The notes under the pieces are model-generated. The model saw nothing but the letters and a program-made list of their open reading frames with translations. It searched no databases and had not been told where the DNA came from. A stretch of DNA of 64,000 bases from a bacterium (GTDB lineage: Bacteria; Vulcanimicrobiota; Vulcanimicrobiia; Vulcanimicrobiales; Vulcanimicrobiaceae), in contig JAGWSR010000074.1 in the NCBI GenBank assembly GCA_028869385.1, positions 1 to 64,000 on the forward strand, given 5' to 3'. Below are positions 17,821 to 26,940 of this stretch, one piece after another. The stretch's first letter is position 1; every line of letters begins with the position of its first letter. The position numbers and the translations under genes are program-made.

Positions 17821-19134
17821 TCAGCGTGCGATGAGCAGCGCGCCCGACGGCGGAACGAGCCATGGCGACGCGCCGAACGCCGCGCGAACGATCGTCCCGC
17901 CGCTGCCGATGTCGCCGCCGAGCAGCCGCACGCGCGCCGCATAGCGCTCGCGCAACCATCCGCGCTCGACGGTGACCGCGCGCGGATTCGCGTTCAGCAG
18001 CGCCGCGCACGGACCGATCGCGATCCCCGCCTCGTAGCAGCGTGCAAATTCACGGCGCCAAACGCCGGGGGCAACCTCCAGCTCGGGCCACGATTCGAGC
18101 GGAGATGTCGGATAGAGCGCATCTTCCGGCCAAACGGCGAGGTTGCGCGTGTCGCTCTCGAGATTCGGCCAGACGATCGTGCGGCCGGGTTCGAAACCGA
18201 GCCAGGCGACGGCGGTCGTCACGAGGCGTTGCACGATCTGCGCGTCGCTGCCGGGCGGCGAGCGCCCGGTGTTCAGTTCGACGAATGCGGCCGAGGGTAT
18301 GGCGTGTACCCTGGCCATCGCCTCGAGTACGCGCGCATACATATCCGGACGCAAGCGCCCGTCGTTGACGATACAGTTCTCGCAGATCGCGCCGACAAAC
18401 GGCGCGTTCCCGCGCAGGAGCGGAAGGTCGCGCGAGCCCGTGCCAAAGGTGAGCCCGTTGTAAAAAAAGGCCTTTGGGCTTCCGTCGGGCGTCGCGAGTA
18501 CGCGCGCGAAGCGCTGCTGCGCGCGAACGAGCGCGGCATCGTCGGAGAACTCGTTCGTGCGCGGGCAGAGCGACGAGAGCAAGGCGTCGCGGCAAAAGCC
18601 GCCGCCCGGTCCGTACATCTGCGCGATCACGGTGTCCTTGGTGTCGTCGAGTTCGACGGCCCCCCAGCCGCGCGCTTCGCGTGCGAGGTCGTCGGCGAAG
18701 AAGTCCGCGACGTCGTGGTTCGCGACATCGGCGACGTACACGCGTGCCGCGACGCTTGAACCGCGACAACCGCGCTCGTACGTCCCGCGTACGCGGTGCG
18801 CCGCGTCATCGAAACCCGGCTCGTGTACGTACCACGCCTCGGGTGCACGCGCGAGAAAGGCGGTGTAGGCTGGAAACGGGCATGCATCGCTCGCGTAGAT
18901 CAGATGCGGGTCGAAGTAGAAGACCGCGGTGCACGCACCGCCGGCGCAGTCGCTGAGCGCCTTATCGTTCCCGCGACCACCCTCGGCGTAGTTCAGCGTA
19001 TCGCGCACGAAGCGCGCGCTCGCCGTCGCACCCTCGCCGCGATACTCATCGAAGGCCCAGGTTGGAATATGCCGCGGGATTGCGGCGGTCGAGGCGCAGA
19101 CGAGCGCGACGAGCGCCATAGCCCGAAGCGTCAT
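17821..19134 (-). CDS. Secreted protein of unknown function, paralogue of 14189-15634
   Basis: The 437-residue protein shares the full domain of the lipoprotein at 14189: IPTWAFDEY, KALSDC, YFDPHLIY, LDDTKD, GAICENC, AVAWLGFEPGRTIVWPNLES and NLAVWPEDALYPT. It has a simple signal peptide (MTLRAMALVALVCASTAA) and no lipobox Cys, so it is probably released or periplasmic rather than lipid-anchored. The start at 19134 forms an ATGA overlap with the glycosyltransferase upstream. Conserved Asp pairs and Cys suggest an enzyme with disulphides. A glycoside-hydrolase-like role in polymer trimming is inference only. Confidence 0.75.
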   Translation of the reverse strand: MTLRAMALVALVCASTAAIPRHIPTWAFDEYRGEGATASARFVRDTLNYAEGGRGNDKALSDCAGGACTAVFYFDPHLIYASDACPFPAYTAFLARAPEAWYVHEPGFDDAAHRVRGTYERGCRGSSVAARVYVADVANHDVADFFADDLAREARGWGAVELDDTKDTVIAQMYGPGGGFCRDALLSSLCPRTNEFSDDAALVRAQQRFARVLATPDGSPKAFFYNGLTFGTGSRDLPLLRGNAPFVGAICENCIVNDGRLRPDMYARVLEAMARVHAIPSAAFVELNTGRSPPGSDAQIVQRLVTTAVAWLGFEPGRTIVWPNLESDTRNLAVWPEDALYPTSPLESWPELEVAPGVWRREFARCYEAGIAIGPCAALLNANPRAVTVERGWLRERYAARVRLLGGDIGSGGTIVRAAFGASPWLVPPSGALLIAR

Positions 19135-20252
19135 GCGGCGAGTCGGCCGGCTACGAGCGCCTGATAGAGCGCGCGATGGCGCTGCGCGCACGTGGTCATC
19201 GCGTACTCGCTCCCAACCGCCGTCCGCGCGGCGCGCACGCGTTGCGCCGTCGCGGTCGCATCGGCGAAGAGGTCCCGCGTGGCGCGAGCGAGCGCTTCGG
19301 GAGTCCAATCCGCCGCGAGGAGGCCACGCGAACCGTCCGCCAGGAGATCGCGCGCACCGAGCCACGGCGTCGACACGATCGGCACCTCGGCGCGCATCGC
19401 CTCGAGGAGCGCGAGGGGCATACCCTCCGTCAGGGACGGCATGACGAGCGCATCCGCTGCCGGAAGCAGTGCCGCGACGTCGCGCCGGTAGCCGAGAAAA
19501 CGCACCGCATCGTCGACGGCGAGCGCGTGCGCGCGCGCTTCGAGCATCGCACGATCGACGCCGTCGCCGACGAAGAAGAGCCGCATCGTCGCGTCTCCTT
19601 CATCGCGCAGGCGCGCGAAGGCTTCGAGCGCGAGCACTTGGTGCTTGTGGCGATGGAGGTTACCGAGCACGACGAGCGCCTTGGTCGCGTCGTCGAGATC
19701 GAGCAGCGCGCGTCCCTCGCGCCGCGCGGCCTCGCCGCGCGCGAGCGCATCCTCGACGCCGTTCGGAATGATCGCGAGCTTGCGCGCGTCGAAATGTTCG
19801 TACGCCGCGAGATACTCGCCCTGTTCGCGCGTAAACGTCACCACCGCCGCCGTCACCGCGTTGAGGAGACGGTTCGGTAGCGCGGTCCCGCGCAGACGCG
19901 CCGCGGGGTCGCACGGGAGATGTTCGGTTCGCACGATCCTGCGCACCCCGGCCACGTATGCTGCGAGTCGTCCCCAATACGTACCGTGGTGCATGTGCGT
20001 GTGAACGACGTCGGGACGCCACGCGCGAATCGCGGCGACCATGCGCCCGAGAAATGCACCGTCGTAGCGACCGCTGCGAGCGATCTGGAGGATGTCGGCG
20101 CTCGATGCGCCGAGGTACGCCGGGACCTCGGTCGGATAGACCGACATGACCGCGCAGTGCATACGCGCATCGCACAGCCGTGGCACGAGCGCGCCCACGA
20201 AGTGCTCGGCGCCACCACCGTTCAGCGCGGTCACGACGTGCAGGATTCTCAT
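19131..20252 (-). CDS. Glycosyltransferase family 4
   Basis: The 373-residue GT-B enzyme opens with ILHVVTALNGGGAEHFV, the common GT4 acceptor-domain motif. It has ALVVLGNLHRHKHQVLALEA and ends with MPSLTEGMPLALLEAMRAEVPIV, the EX7E-type donor-binding region. It probably adds a sugar to the lipid-linked repeat unit. It overlaps the upstream glycosyltransferase and the downstream secreted-protein gene by 4 bp each, so it is translationally coupled on both sides. The frame reads further upstream, but those starts fall inside the preceding gene. Confidence 0.85.
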   Translation of the reverse strand: MRILHVVTALNGGGAEHFVGALVPRLCDARMHCAVMSVYPTEVPAYLGASSADILQIARSGRYDGAFLGRMVAAIRAWRPDVVHTHMHHGTYWGRLAAYVAGVRRIVRTEHLPCDPAARLRGTALPNRLLNAVTAAVVTFTREQGEYLAAYEHFDARKLAIIPNGVEDALARGEAARREGRALLDLDDATKALVVLGNLHRHKHQVLALEAFARLRDEGDATMRLFFVGDGVDRAMLEARAHALAVDDAVRFLGYRRDVAALLPAADALVMPSLTEGMPLALLEAMRAEVPIVSTPWLGARDLLADGSRGLLAADWTPEALARATRDLFADATATAQRVRAARTAVGSEYAMTTCAQRHRALYQALVAGRLAA

Positions 20253-21460
20253 GCGGCCTCGATCGCGCGGGCTACGCGGCGGGCCGTGGCGGTAACGTCG
20301 AAGGCGCGTTCGACGGTGAGGCGCGCGGCGTCGCGCAGGCGCGCGCGCTCCCGCTCGTCGTGCGCGAGTCGCGCGATGGCGCGAGCGATGGCGGGCGCGT
20401 CGCCGACCGGAGCGAGCAGTCCGTTGCATCCGTCGACAATCGCCTCGTCGATTGCTCCCGAGCGCGTGGCGACGATCGGCACGCCCGCCGCCATGCACTC
20501 GATGGCGAAGATCGGAATCCCCTCGCACTGCGCGGGCCCCTCGTCGATACTCGTGAGGACCGCGAGATCGAAGGCACCGCCGCGCAGACGTTCGAGCAAG
20601 TCATCATGCGGGATGACGCCGACGAAGCGAACGCGATCGCACAAGTCGAGCCGTGCGACGAGGTCGTAAAGCCGAGAGCGTTCGCTGCCGTCGCCGGCGA
20701 GCGTGCATTCGAAGGCGATTCCGCGGCCCGCGCAATCGGCGAGCGCACGCAGCAGCGTTTCGTGGCCCTTCACGCGCTCGAGGTTCGCCGCGCAGATGAT
20801 TCGCAGCACGCCGTTGCGGCGTATGGGCGCGAGGCGCGTCGGCAACACGACGCCGAGATGCAGCGTGAAGATCCGGGGCTCGGGCGACGTTTCGAGCGCG
20901 CGCTCCGCGAGGGCGCGGCCGCGCTGCGAGATCAACCGAACGAAGCTCGCCGTCGAGACGAAGCCCGCGTACGGATGCGCTCCGGAGCCGATGTTGAAGT
21001 TCACCAAGTCGTAGCGATGGCCGCTCGCACTCCAGGGGATTCCGTTGAGTCGTGAGATCACGAAGGCGATCGTCGCCGGCGTCGAGAGCCAATAGGCATG
21101 CACGTGGCTCACGCGCGCGAGGCGAGCGCTCCGCGCGAGGGAGAGTGCCTTGGGGAAGATCAGCGCATTCTTGATGCGGGCATGGAGCGCGCGCGGCGCC
21201 CGCACGACGGCGAGGAACGTGCGCCACACGCGCGCGGGCGAACGCAACCACTCCGCGACCGCATCCCGCATCACGTCCGCCGCGACGAGCGCGCGCGCCT
21301 CACAGCGTCGCACGCCGGGAATCGCGCGCATCGGCGCGCGCGGATCGGCGAGCGCCGGATAGACGGCGACATCGAAGCTCCTCGCAAGTTCGGCGATCTC
21401 GGCATGGAGGAACGCTTCTTTGCTGCCGTAGGGATAGCGCGACGTGATCGCCGCGATCAT
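20249..21460 (-). CDS. Glycosyltransferase family 4
   Basis: The 403-residue protein has the N-terminal RYPYGSKEAFLHAEI segment found in GT4 enzymes of exopolysaccharide clusters. VSHVHAYWLS follows, then a donor domain with CAANLERVKGHETLLRAL and SIDEGPAQCEGIPIFAIECMAAGVPIV. The ATG at 21460 gives a 4-bp overlap with the flippase gene, and the stop overlaps the next glycosyltransferase start. The apparent 729-codon frame extending to 22438 is antisense or out-of-frame noise within the flippase gene. Confidence 0.83.
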   Translation of the reverse strand: MIAAITSRYPYGSKEAFLHAEIAELARSFDVAVYPALADPRAPMRAIPGVRRCEARALVAADVMRDAVAEWLRSPARVWRTFLAVVRAPRALHARIKNALIFPKALSLARSARLARVSHVHAYWLSTPATIAFVISRLNGIPWSASGHRYDLVNFNIGSGAHPYAGFVSTASFVRLISQRGRALAERALETSPEPRIFTLHLGVVLPTRLAPIRRNGVLRIICAANLERVKGHETLLRALADCAGRGIAFECTLAGDGSERSRLYDLVARLDLCDRVRFVGVIPHDDLLERLRGGAFDLAVLTSIDEGPAQCEGIPIFAIECMAAGVPIVATRSGAIDEAIVDGCNGLLAPVGDAPAIARAIARLAHDERERARLRDAARLTVERAFDVTATARRVARAIEAA

Positions 21461-22758
21461 ACGGCACCCCGCAACTGGCGATACAGCGCGCTTCCGGCGG
21501 CCGCATACGCGCTCACGTCGCTCCAGCGCGGTACCAGCACGCGCGCGACCGGAACGGCGGCATCGCGGGCGAAGACGGCGATGCACGCTCCCGCCGCGAC
21601 CAGATACCCGATGGTGGAGCCGAGCGCGGCCCCAACGAGACCGAGATGACGGATGGCAAGCGTACTGACGCCGACGCAGATGATTGCGGATACGGCGGCG
21701 AGCATCATCGGGATCTGCGGCTTGCCGAGACGGATCGTAAAGTAGCTCGAGATCGGACTGCCGAGCGAGAGCGCGAAGACGCCGACGAGGAGCACCCGAA
21801 ATGCGGGGATCATGGGCATGAAGGCAACCCCGTAGAGCACGCGAACCGCGAACGGCGCCACGAGCGCGAGCGTGGCGCACGCGACCGCGGCGACGAGGAT
21901 ATTGTTGCGCACGCAGCGCGCGGTAAGTTCGGCGGCCGCGCGCGAGGATTCGAGCGAGCCGATCTGCGGCGAGCTCACGACGGCGCTCACCTGCGTCGCG
22001 GCCAAGAGCATCTCGGCGGCGGTCACCGCGAGGGTGTACATACCGAGCATCGTCGGCCCGCCGAAGGCGGCCACGACGTACACGTCGGCTCGGTAATTGA
22101 GCAGTGAGATCAGCGAGACGCTTCCGACGCGGAGCGCATACCAAGCGAAACGACGCGTCTCGAGCGTGCCCGCGTCGAGACGACGAGCGTCGACGACGAG
22201 CCACAGGCCCGCGGCGAGCGCGGCGAGATCGCTCGAGACCACCCAGGCGAGAATCGCCGAACGCGGCAGCGCGCCGAAGATCGTGAGCGCCGCGAGCATC
22301 AGCCCGAGCAGCAACGTGGTGTTGAGCGCGGCGTAGCTCGTATTCATGCGTACGCGGTCGGTGCCGATCTGATAGCCGTAGAAGATCGCGAGCATGGCGG
22401 GGCCGGGAAGCGCGAGCGCCGCCGGGATCGCCGCCCACGGTGCGCCGAGACTCCGCGCGATGAGATACGTCGCCGGGATGCCGGCGAGCACGAAGAGCAG
22501 CGCGCTGATAAAGGCGGGAACCAGAACCGCGCGGCCGACGCGGTAGCGCAGCATGAAGTGCGCGGTCGCATTGTTGAGGCCCGCGTAACCCGCGCTTACG
22601 AGCGACAGGGTAACGAGCGGAATCGCGTAGATCCCGCGTCCGGCCGGTCCGAGCATCCGCGCGGTGAGGATGCCCAACACCGCGGCGATCCCCATGGTGA
22701 TCAGACGAAAGGCGAAGGTGTAGAGTCCATCGGCGAAGAGGCGATCTCGCAGCGACAT
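21457..22758 (-). CDS. Wzx-like oligosaccharide flippase
   Basis: The 433-residue protein is almost entirely hydrophobic, with about 12-14 predicted membrane segments and short loops. The N-terminal FAFRLITMGIAAVLGILTARMLGPAGRGIYA is typical of the MOP/MATE-type polysaccharide exporters (Wzx, RfbX). It would flip the polyprenyl-diphosphate-linked repeat unit across the inner membrane for the polymerase encoded at 28903. I use the ATG at 22758, 10 nt after the Wzc-like stop; an alternative ATG at 22803 would overlap that gene by 35 bp. Confidence 0.87.
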   Translation of the reverse strand: MSLRDRLFADGLYTFAFRLITMGIAAVLGILTARMLGPAGRGIYAIPLVTLSLVSAGYAGLNNATAHFMLRYRVGRAVLVPAFISALLFVLAGIPATYLIARSLGAPWAAIPAALALPGPAMLAIFYGYQIGTDRVRMNTSYAALNTTLLLGLMLAALTIFGALPRSAILAWVVSSDLAALAAGLWLVVDARRLDAGTLETRRFAWYALRVGSVSLISLLNYRADVYVVAAFGGPTMLGMYTLAVTAAEMLLAATQVSAVVSSPQIGSLESSRAAAELTARCVRNNILVAAVACATLALVAPFAVRVLYGVAFMPMIPAFRVLLVGVFALSLGSPISSYFTIRLGKPQIPMMLAAVSAIICVGVSTLAIRHLGLVGAALGSTIGYLVAAGACIAVFARDAAVPVARVLVPRWSDVSAYAAAGSALYRQLRGAV

Positions 22759-22768
22759 GCGGTGTGCT

Positions 22769-24949
22769 TCAGCCGGGCGAGGTGACGATCGGGGCGTCGT
22801 CACCGTGCGGCGGCAACGCGTCGCCGCGCAGAAACGCCATATAGTCCGAGGCGTAGTCGGCGGCCTTTGGTTCGACGCGATTGGTGACGAAGCCGAGAAC
22901 GTTGCGAACGCCGAGTCGTCCCAGCCGCCCCATCATCTCGCGCGCGGCGCGCAGATCGGTCGTACCTTGCGAGAGGACGAGCACGGTCGCACTCACCCGC
23001 CGCGCCACCGCCGCCGAGTCGACGTTTCCGACCAGCGCGGCGCCGTCGAGAACCACGGTCGCATATCGACTCTCCAAGTCGTGCAGCACCGCCTCGAATC
23101 GTGCGGACTCGAGCAGTTTGAGCGGGTTCGGCGTCGGCGTTCCGCTCGTCAGCACGTCGAGCGAGCCGCGCACGCCGCGCACGATGACACCATCCAGGTC
23201 GCTTCGGCCAACCAGCACATCGGTGAGGCCGCGTTCGTTTTCGAGACGCAACTTCGCGTGCAGCGACGGCCGACGGAGATCGCAGTCAACGAGCGCGACC
23301 GAGCCCTCCAGTTCCGCGAGCGCGAGCGCGACGTTGAGCGCGATCATCGACTTTCCGTCACCTTGGCTCGGGCTGAGCACCACGAGCGAACGCAGGGGTA
23401 CGGCGCTCGCATATTTGATGTTGGTGACGAGCGTGAGAAAAGATTCGAGCGCGAGCGACTTGACCCACGGCAGCGCGGGTTCGCCCTCGCGGAGCTCGAT
23501 CGCGGGAATCGTCCCCAACTGCGGAAGGCGAAGCTCTTCCTCGGTCTCGCGCGCGTCGCGAATCGTCGTGTCGAGGTACTCGAGCAAGAGCGCCCCGCTG
23601 ACGCCGAGGAGCGCACCGAGCACGATCGCAACGAGCAGATTGATCGTCAAACTCGGGCGGACGCTCGCTTCGCTCGGACTCGCCGGTTGCGTCACGGTCA
23701 CGTCGGAGAGCGCCGTCTCCGAAGCGACCTGAGCGTTGACCAGTTTCTGTTGCAGCGCGTTGAAGACGGCTTGGGACGACGTTGCGTCGCGTTGCAGGTC
23801 GGCCAGCGACGCGGTGAGACCGGGAAGCGCCGCGAGTTGCTTGTTCATATCCCCGCGCTGGCGGATCAATTCGGCGATCTGCGCGGTGTCGGCCGCGATC
23901 GTGTCACGGTCGGTCGCGGCCTGCGCTTCGAGCTGCTGATAGAGTGGATTCGGAATCGCGCTCCGATTCGCAATCACGGATTGCGGTTGGCCGGCGATCG
24001 TCTGTTCGAGGCGAGCCTTCTGCGCTTTGAGCGCGATCACCGTCGGATGGCGGTCGGTGTACTGCTGCTCGGCGGCATCGAGTTGCACCATCACCTGGGC
24101 GAGTTGCGATTTGAGCTGCGTCACGACCGGGTTCTCGGCGATCGTCGCGCTGCCGGTGACCGTCGCACCGACGGAGCCGAGTTGCGCGTTCGCCGCCGCG
24201 AGTTGCGCCTGCATCTGCGTGCGGTCGGCCTGAACGCTGCCGATCTTCGTATCGAGTGCGGCTAAGGCGCCCACGAGTGACTGCGTCTGCGCGTCGATGT
24301 TGACGAGTTGGTGCGCCGCTTCGAAGGACGCGAGACGATTCTGCGCGTCGCTCATGCGGGCTTGGGCCGCTGGAATCTGCGCCTTGAGCGAGGTGAGCGC
24401 GGCGTTTGCCTGGCTCGCGACCAACTCGCGCTGACGTTCCACCACGGCGGAGCCGAAGGCGTTGGCAATATTTGCGGAGGTCGTCGGATTCGACCACGTC
24501 GCCGAAATCGTGAGAATATTGGTATTCGTGATCGGAGCGACCGTTACGTGCCCGAGGAGTTGTGTCGGGCTGGTGCTGAGTTTGAGATCGTCGATCACCC
24601 GTTGGGCGACAGGTGTCTCTTTGAACAGCTCGGCGTAGGTCTCCGACGATTGCGTGGCGTTCGCAATGAGGAGCGCGTTGAGGACCGGCAGGTCGGCATT
24701 CGCGTTCGCCGCGCTCGGGTCGCTCGCGTTGCCGGCGATCACTTTGATGCTCGTCTGATACTGCTTGGGCCAAAGCAGCGTTCCGACCGCCACCAGCGCG
24801 ACGAAGGTGAAGAAGATGCGCAGCGCCGTCCAGCGGCGCCGGATGAGGCTCCGCCACAGCGATGCGTGATAGTCGGTCTCTCCGATGAGGCTCGAAAGCT
24901 CCGATGCTCCCGAAAGCGCCGGCTGCCCGGCTGCTGGAATTGCGTGCAT
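22769..24949 (-). CDS. wzc: Wzc-like polysaccharide co-polymerase with BY-kinase domain
   Basis: The protein of about 726 residues has a Wzz-type N-terminus (first membrane segment near 42-60), a long periplasmic region with Ala/Gln-rich coiled coil (about 165-415) and a second membrane segment (432-455). The cytoplasmic P-loop domain has Walker A SPSQGDGKS near 525-533 and Walker A' ALVDCDLRRPSLH near 551-563. The Walker B segment reads VVLDGAAL rather than the usual DTPP. The C-terminal tail has only two Tyr (PKAADYASDYMAF) instead of a Tyr-rich cluster. It controls chain length and export with Wza. The start at 24949 is preceded by GGAGAGAG; an ATG at 24994 is also in frame. Confidence 0.88.
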   Translation of the reverse strand: MHAIPAAGQPALSGASELSSLIGETDYHASLWRSLIRRRWTALRIFFTFVALVAVGTLLWPKQYQTSIKVIAGNASDPSAANANADLPVLNALLIANATQSSETYAELFKETPVAQRVIDDLKLSTSPTQLLGHVTVAPITNTNILTISATWSNPTTSANIANAFGSAVVERQRELVASQANAALTSLKAQIPAAQARMSDAQNRLASFEAAHQLVNIDAQTQSLVGALAALDTKIGSVQADRTQMQAQLAAANAQLGSVGATVTGSATIAENPVVTQLKSQLAQVMVQLDAAEQQYTDRHPTVIALKAQKARLEQTIAGQPQSVIANRSAIPNPLYQQLEAQAATDRDTIAADTAQIAELIRQRGDMNKQLAALPGLTASLADLQRDATSSQAVFNALQQKLVNAQVASETALSDVTVTQPASPSEASVRPSLTINLLVAIVLGALLGVSGALLLEYLDTTIRDARETEEELRLPQLGTIPAIELREGEPALPWVKSLALESFLTLVTNIKYASAVPLRSLVVLSPSQGDGKSMIALNVALALAELEGSVALVDCDLRRPSLHAKLRLENERGLTDVLVGRSDLDGVIVRGVRGSLDVLTSGTPTPNPLKLLESARFEAVLHDLESRYATVVLDGAALVGNVDSAAVARRVSATVLVLSQGTTDLRAAREMMGRLGRLGVRNVLGFVTNRVEPKAADYASDYMAFLRGDALPPHGDDAPIVTSPG

Positions 24950-25080
24950 GCTCTCTCTCCGCGCGTCGTTGCAACCATGAAACCGCGAACGCACGCGGAC
25001 TCACAAACGGCGAAAAGCCCACCGGGCGCGAGGAAATGCAGGACAGGCAAGCGAGCGCGACCTTTTGCTACGACTGTGAC
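24950..25080. promoter_or_regulatory. 131-bp divergent intergenic region of the polysaccharide locus
   Basis: This gap separates the heads of two divergent blocks: wzc to the formyltransferase on the minus strand and the tandem glycosyltransferase to DegT on the plus strand. It is the only place from which both can be transcribed, so promoters and operators for most polysaccharide genes should lie here. No consensus -35/-10 pair is clear by eye. Confidence 0.5.
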
Positions 25081-26940
25081 ATGGCGGAGCGAGTAGCGTC
25101 CAAGCGGGCGGTCGTGGTCGGATTCGAGTATTACGCGCGACGACTCGCGCGCCTCATCACGAGGGACGCGCCGGGCTGGCAGGCGCGTGCGTTCGGAGGC
25201 GGCTACATCGAGAAGCTGCGGTCGGTCGTCGCGGCCGCATCCGCCGATGCGATTATTTCCTTCGGCGGACCTGGGCCCGACGGAGCGCTCGTCGAGATCG
25301 CTCGTCGCCGCGGCATTCCGATCCTCGTCATTTGGGCGGGAAGCGATGTGGTCGCGCTCGGCGAGGATCCGGGCTTGCTGCACACGGTGCGTCAGTACGA
25401 TTTCGAACACGTTAGCGATGGCCCGTGGCTCGTCGACGAACTGCGAGCGCTCGGTCTCACGGCGCGCTATCTGCCGGTCACGGCCGTCGAAGAAGATGCC
25501 CCGCTCGAAGCGATGCCGACGACGTTCGGAGTTCTCTCGTACCTGCCCGAGCAACGTCGAGCGTTCTACGGCGAGGAAGCCGTTCACGAGATCGCGCGCG
25601 CGTTTCCGGAGACGCCGTTCACCATCGTGGGCACGTCCAGACCGGCGCCGAATGCCCCGTCGAACGTGCGCTACCTCGGACGCGTCGCATCCGAGCGGAT
25701 GCGAGCGATCGTCGATGCGTCGAGCGTCCTGCTGCGCCTCCCGAGTCACGACGGCAAATCACAACTGGTCCTGGAAACGCTCGCTCGCGGGCGTCACGTC
25801 GTGTGGACGTATCCGTTTCCGGGCGTCGTCACGGTTGCGTCGAGCGGCGAAGCGCAGGAGGCCATCGCCGCGTTGCTCGAGCGGCATCGGCAAGGGACGC
25901 TGACCTGTAACGATCTCGGGCGCGCCTACGCGATCGAGAACTTTGCGCCCCGGCGACTCGCGTGCTCGCTCGCGACGACGCTCGACGAGCTCTGCGCGCG
26001 CCCGCCGCGTCGGGCGTCGCGTTCGCGCGTCGTCGCGATCTCGGGCGTCACGCTCTTCTCGGCGCAGGTCGCGCAAGAGGTGCGCGCTTCGTCGCTCGAC
26101 TGGGAGCCGCACCTGCTTCGCGCCGGCCGCAAGAACGAACGTCTCGCATCGCTGATCGCCTTGATGGGCGCGGATGTGTGGTATACCGTCGGCTCGCCGA
26201 TCCCCGACCGGCTGCTCCATGCCGCCGCGACGCTGCTGCGAAAGCCGCGCGTCGTGCACTGGGTGGGATCCGATATTCTCTCGATAGCGGATCGGAAGGA
26301 CGTGGCGCGTCTCTGCAAACGCCGCGACGTCCTCAACCTCGCCGAGGCGCAATGGACCGTGGACGAACTGCGCGAGCGGCAGGTCCGCGCGACGATCGCG
26401 CCGCTCCCGCCGCGCGTCGCGGCCCCAAACGAGCCTCCGCCGCTCCCGCGCTATTTCACCGTGCTCGCGTACCTGCCGCGATCCCGCGACGCCTTTTACG
26501 GCCGCGACGCCTACGAGCGGCTTATCGCGACGTTCGCTCGGCGACCCGTGCGCTTTCTCATCGTCGGCGGCGGTTCGTTGTCGGTTGCCGACGGCGCCGA
26601 CGTCACGCACCTCGGATGGTCCGAGAACCTCGCGGAGGTCTATGCGCGCACCTCGGTACTCGTGCGTCTGACGGAGCACGACGGCCTCGCGCTCATGGCG
26701 CTCGAAGCGCTCGCGTTCGGGCGCTACGTCCTCTGGAGCCGTCCCTTCGCCTATGCACAGCCGGTCGAGAGCATCGACGCGTGCGTGGCGCGATTGAGCG
26801 AGCTCCTCGGCGCGCATCTCTGCGGCCAGCTCGAACCGCAGCGCGACGTCGCAAGCGCGATTCAGCACGACTTCGAGCGCGAGCGCTGCATCGCGACGAT
26901 CGCCGGGGCGTGGGAGCACGCGGCCGGGAAGCGATCGTGA
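25081..26940 (+). CDS. Tandem-duplicated glycosyltransferase-like protein
   Basis: The 619-residue protein consists of two related halves of about 310 residues. Matching blocks sit 309-310 residues apart: GSDV (87-90) with GSDI (396-399), VLSYLP (151-156) with VLAYLP (461-466), AFYG (161-164) with AFYG (471-474), and SHDG...LETLARGRHVVW (222-242) with EHDG...LEALAFGRYVLW (532-552). Each half looks like a compact GT-B glycosyltransferase with the donor-site acidic region. No signal peptide or membrane segment is seen, so it should act in the cytoplasm. I start at the ATG at 25081; it lacks a good ribosome-binding site, and an ATG at 25036 is an alternative. It overlaps the next gene by 4 bp. 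Confidence 0.78.
   Translation: MAERVASKRAVVVGFEYYARRLARLITRDAPGWQARAFGGGYIEKLRSVVAAASADAIISFGGPGPDGALVEIARRRGIPILVIWAGSDVVALGEDPGLLHTVRQYDFEHVSDGPWLVDELRALGLTARYLPVTAVEEDAPLEAMPTTFGVLSYLPEQRRAFYGEEAVHEIARAFPETPFTIVGTSRPAPNAPSNVRYLGRVASERMRAIVDASSVLLRLPSHDGKSQLVLETLARGRHVVWTYPFPGVVTVASSGEAQEAIAALLERHRQGTLTCNDLGRAYAIENFAPRRLACSLATTLDELCARPPRRASRSRVVAISGVTLFSAQVAQEVRASSLDWEPHLLRAGRKNERLASLIALMGADVWYTVGSPIPDRLLHAAATLLRKPRVVHWVGSDILSIADRKDVARLCKRRDVLNLAEAQWTVDELRERQVRATIAPLPPRVAAPNEPPPLPRYFTVLAYLPRSRDAFYGRDAYERLIATFARRPVRFLIVGGGSLSVADGADVTHLGWSENLAEVYARTSVLVRLTEHDGLALMALEALAFGRYVLWSRPFAYAQPVESIDACVARLSELLGAHLCGQLEPQRDVASAIQHDFERERCIATIAGAWEHAAGKRS

Noticed and set aside
20249-22438. Single 729-codon glycosyltransferase on the minus strand
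   Set aside because: Its first 326 codons lie out of frame within the flippase gene and have no motifs; the real gene starts at 21460 with an ATGA overlap.
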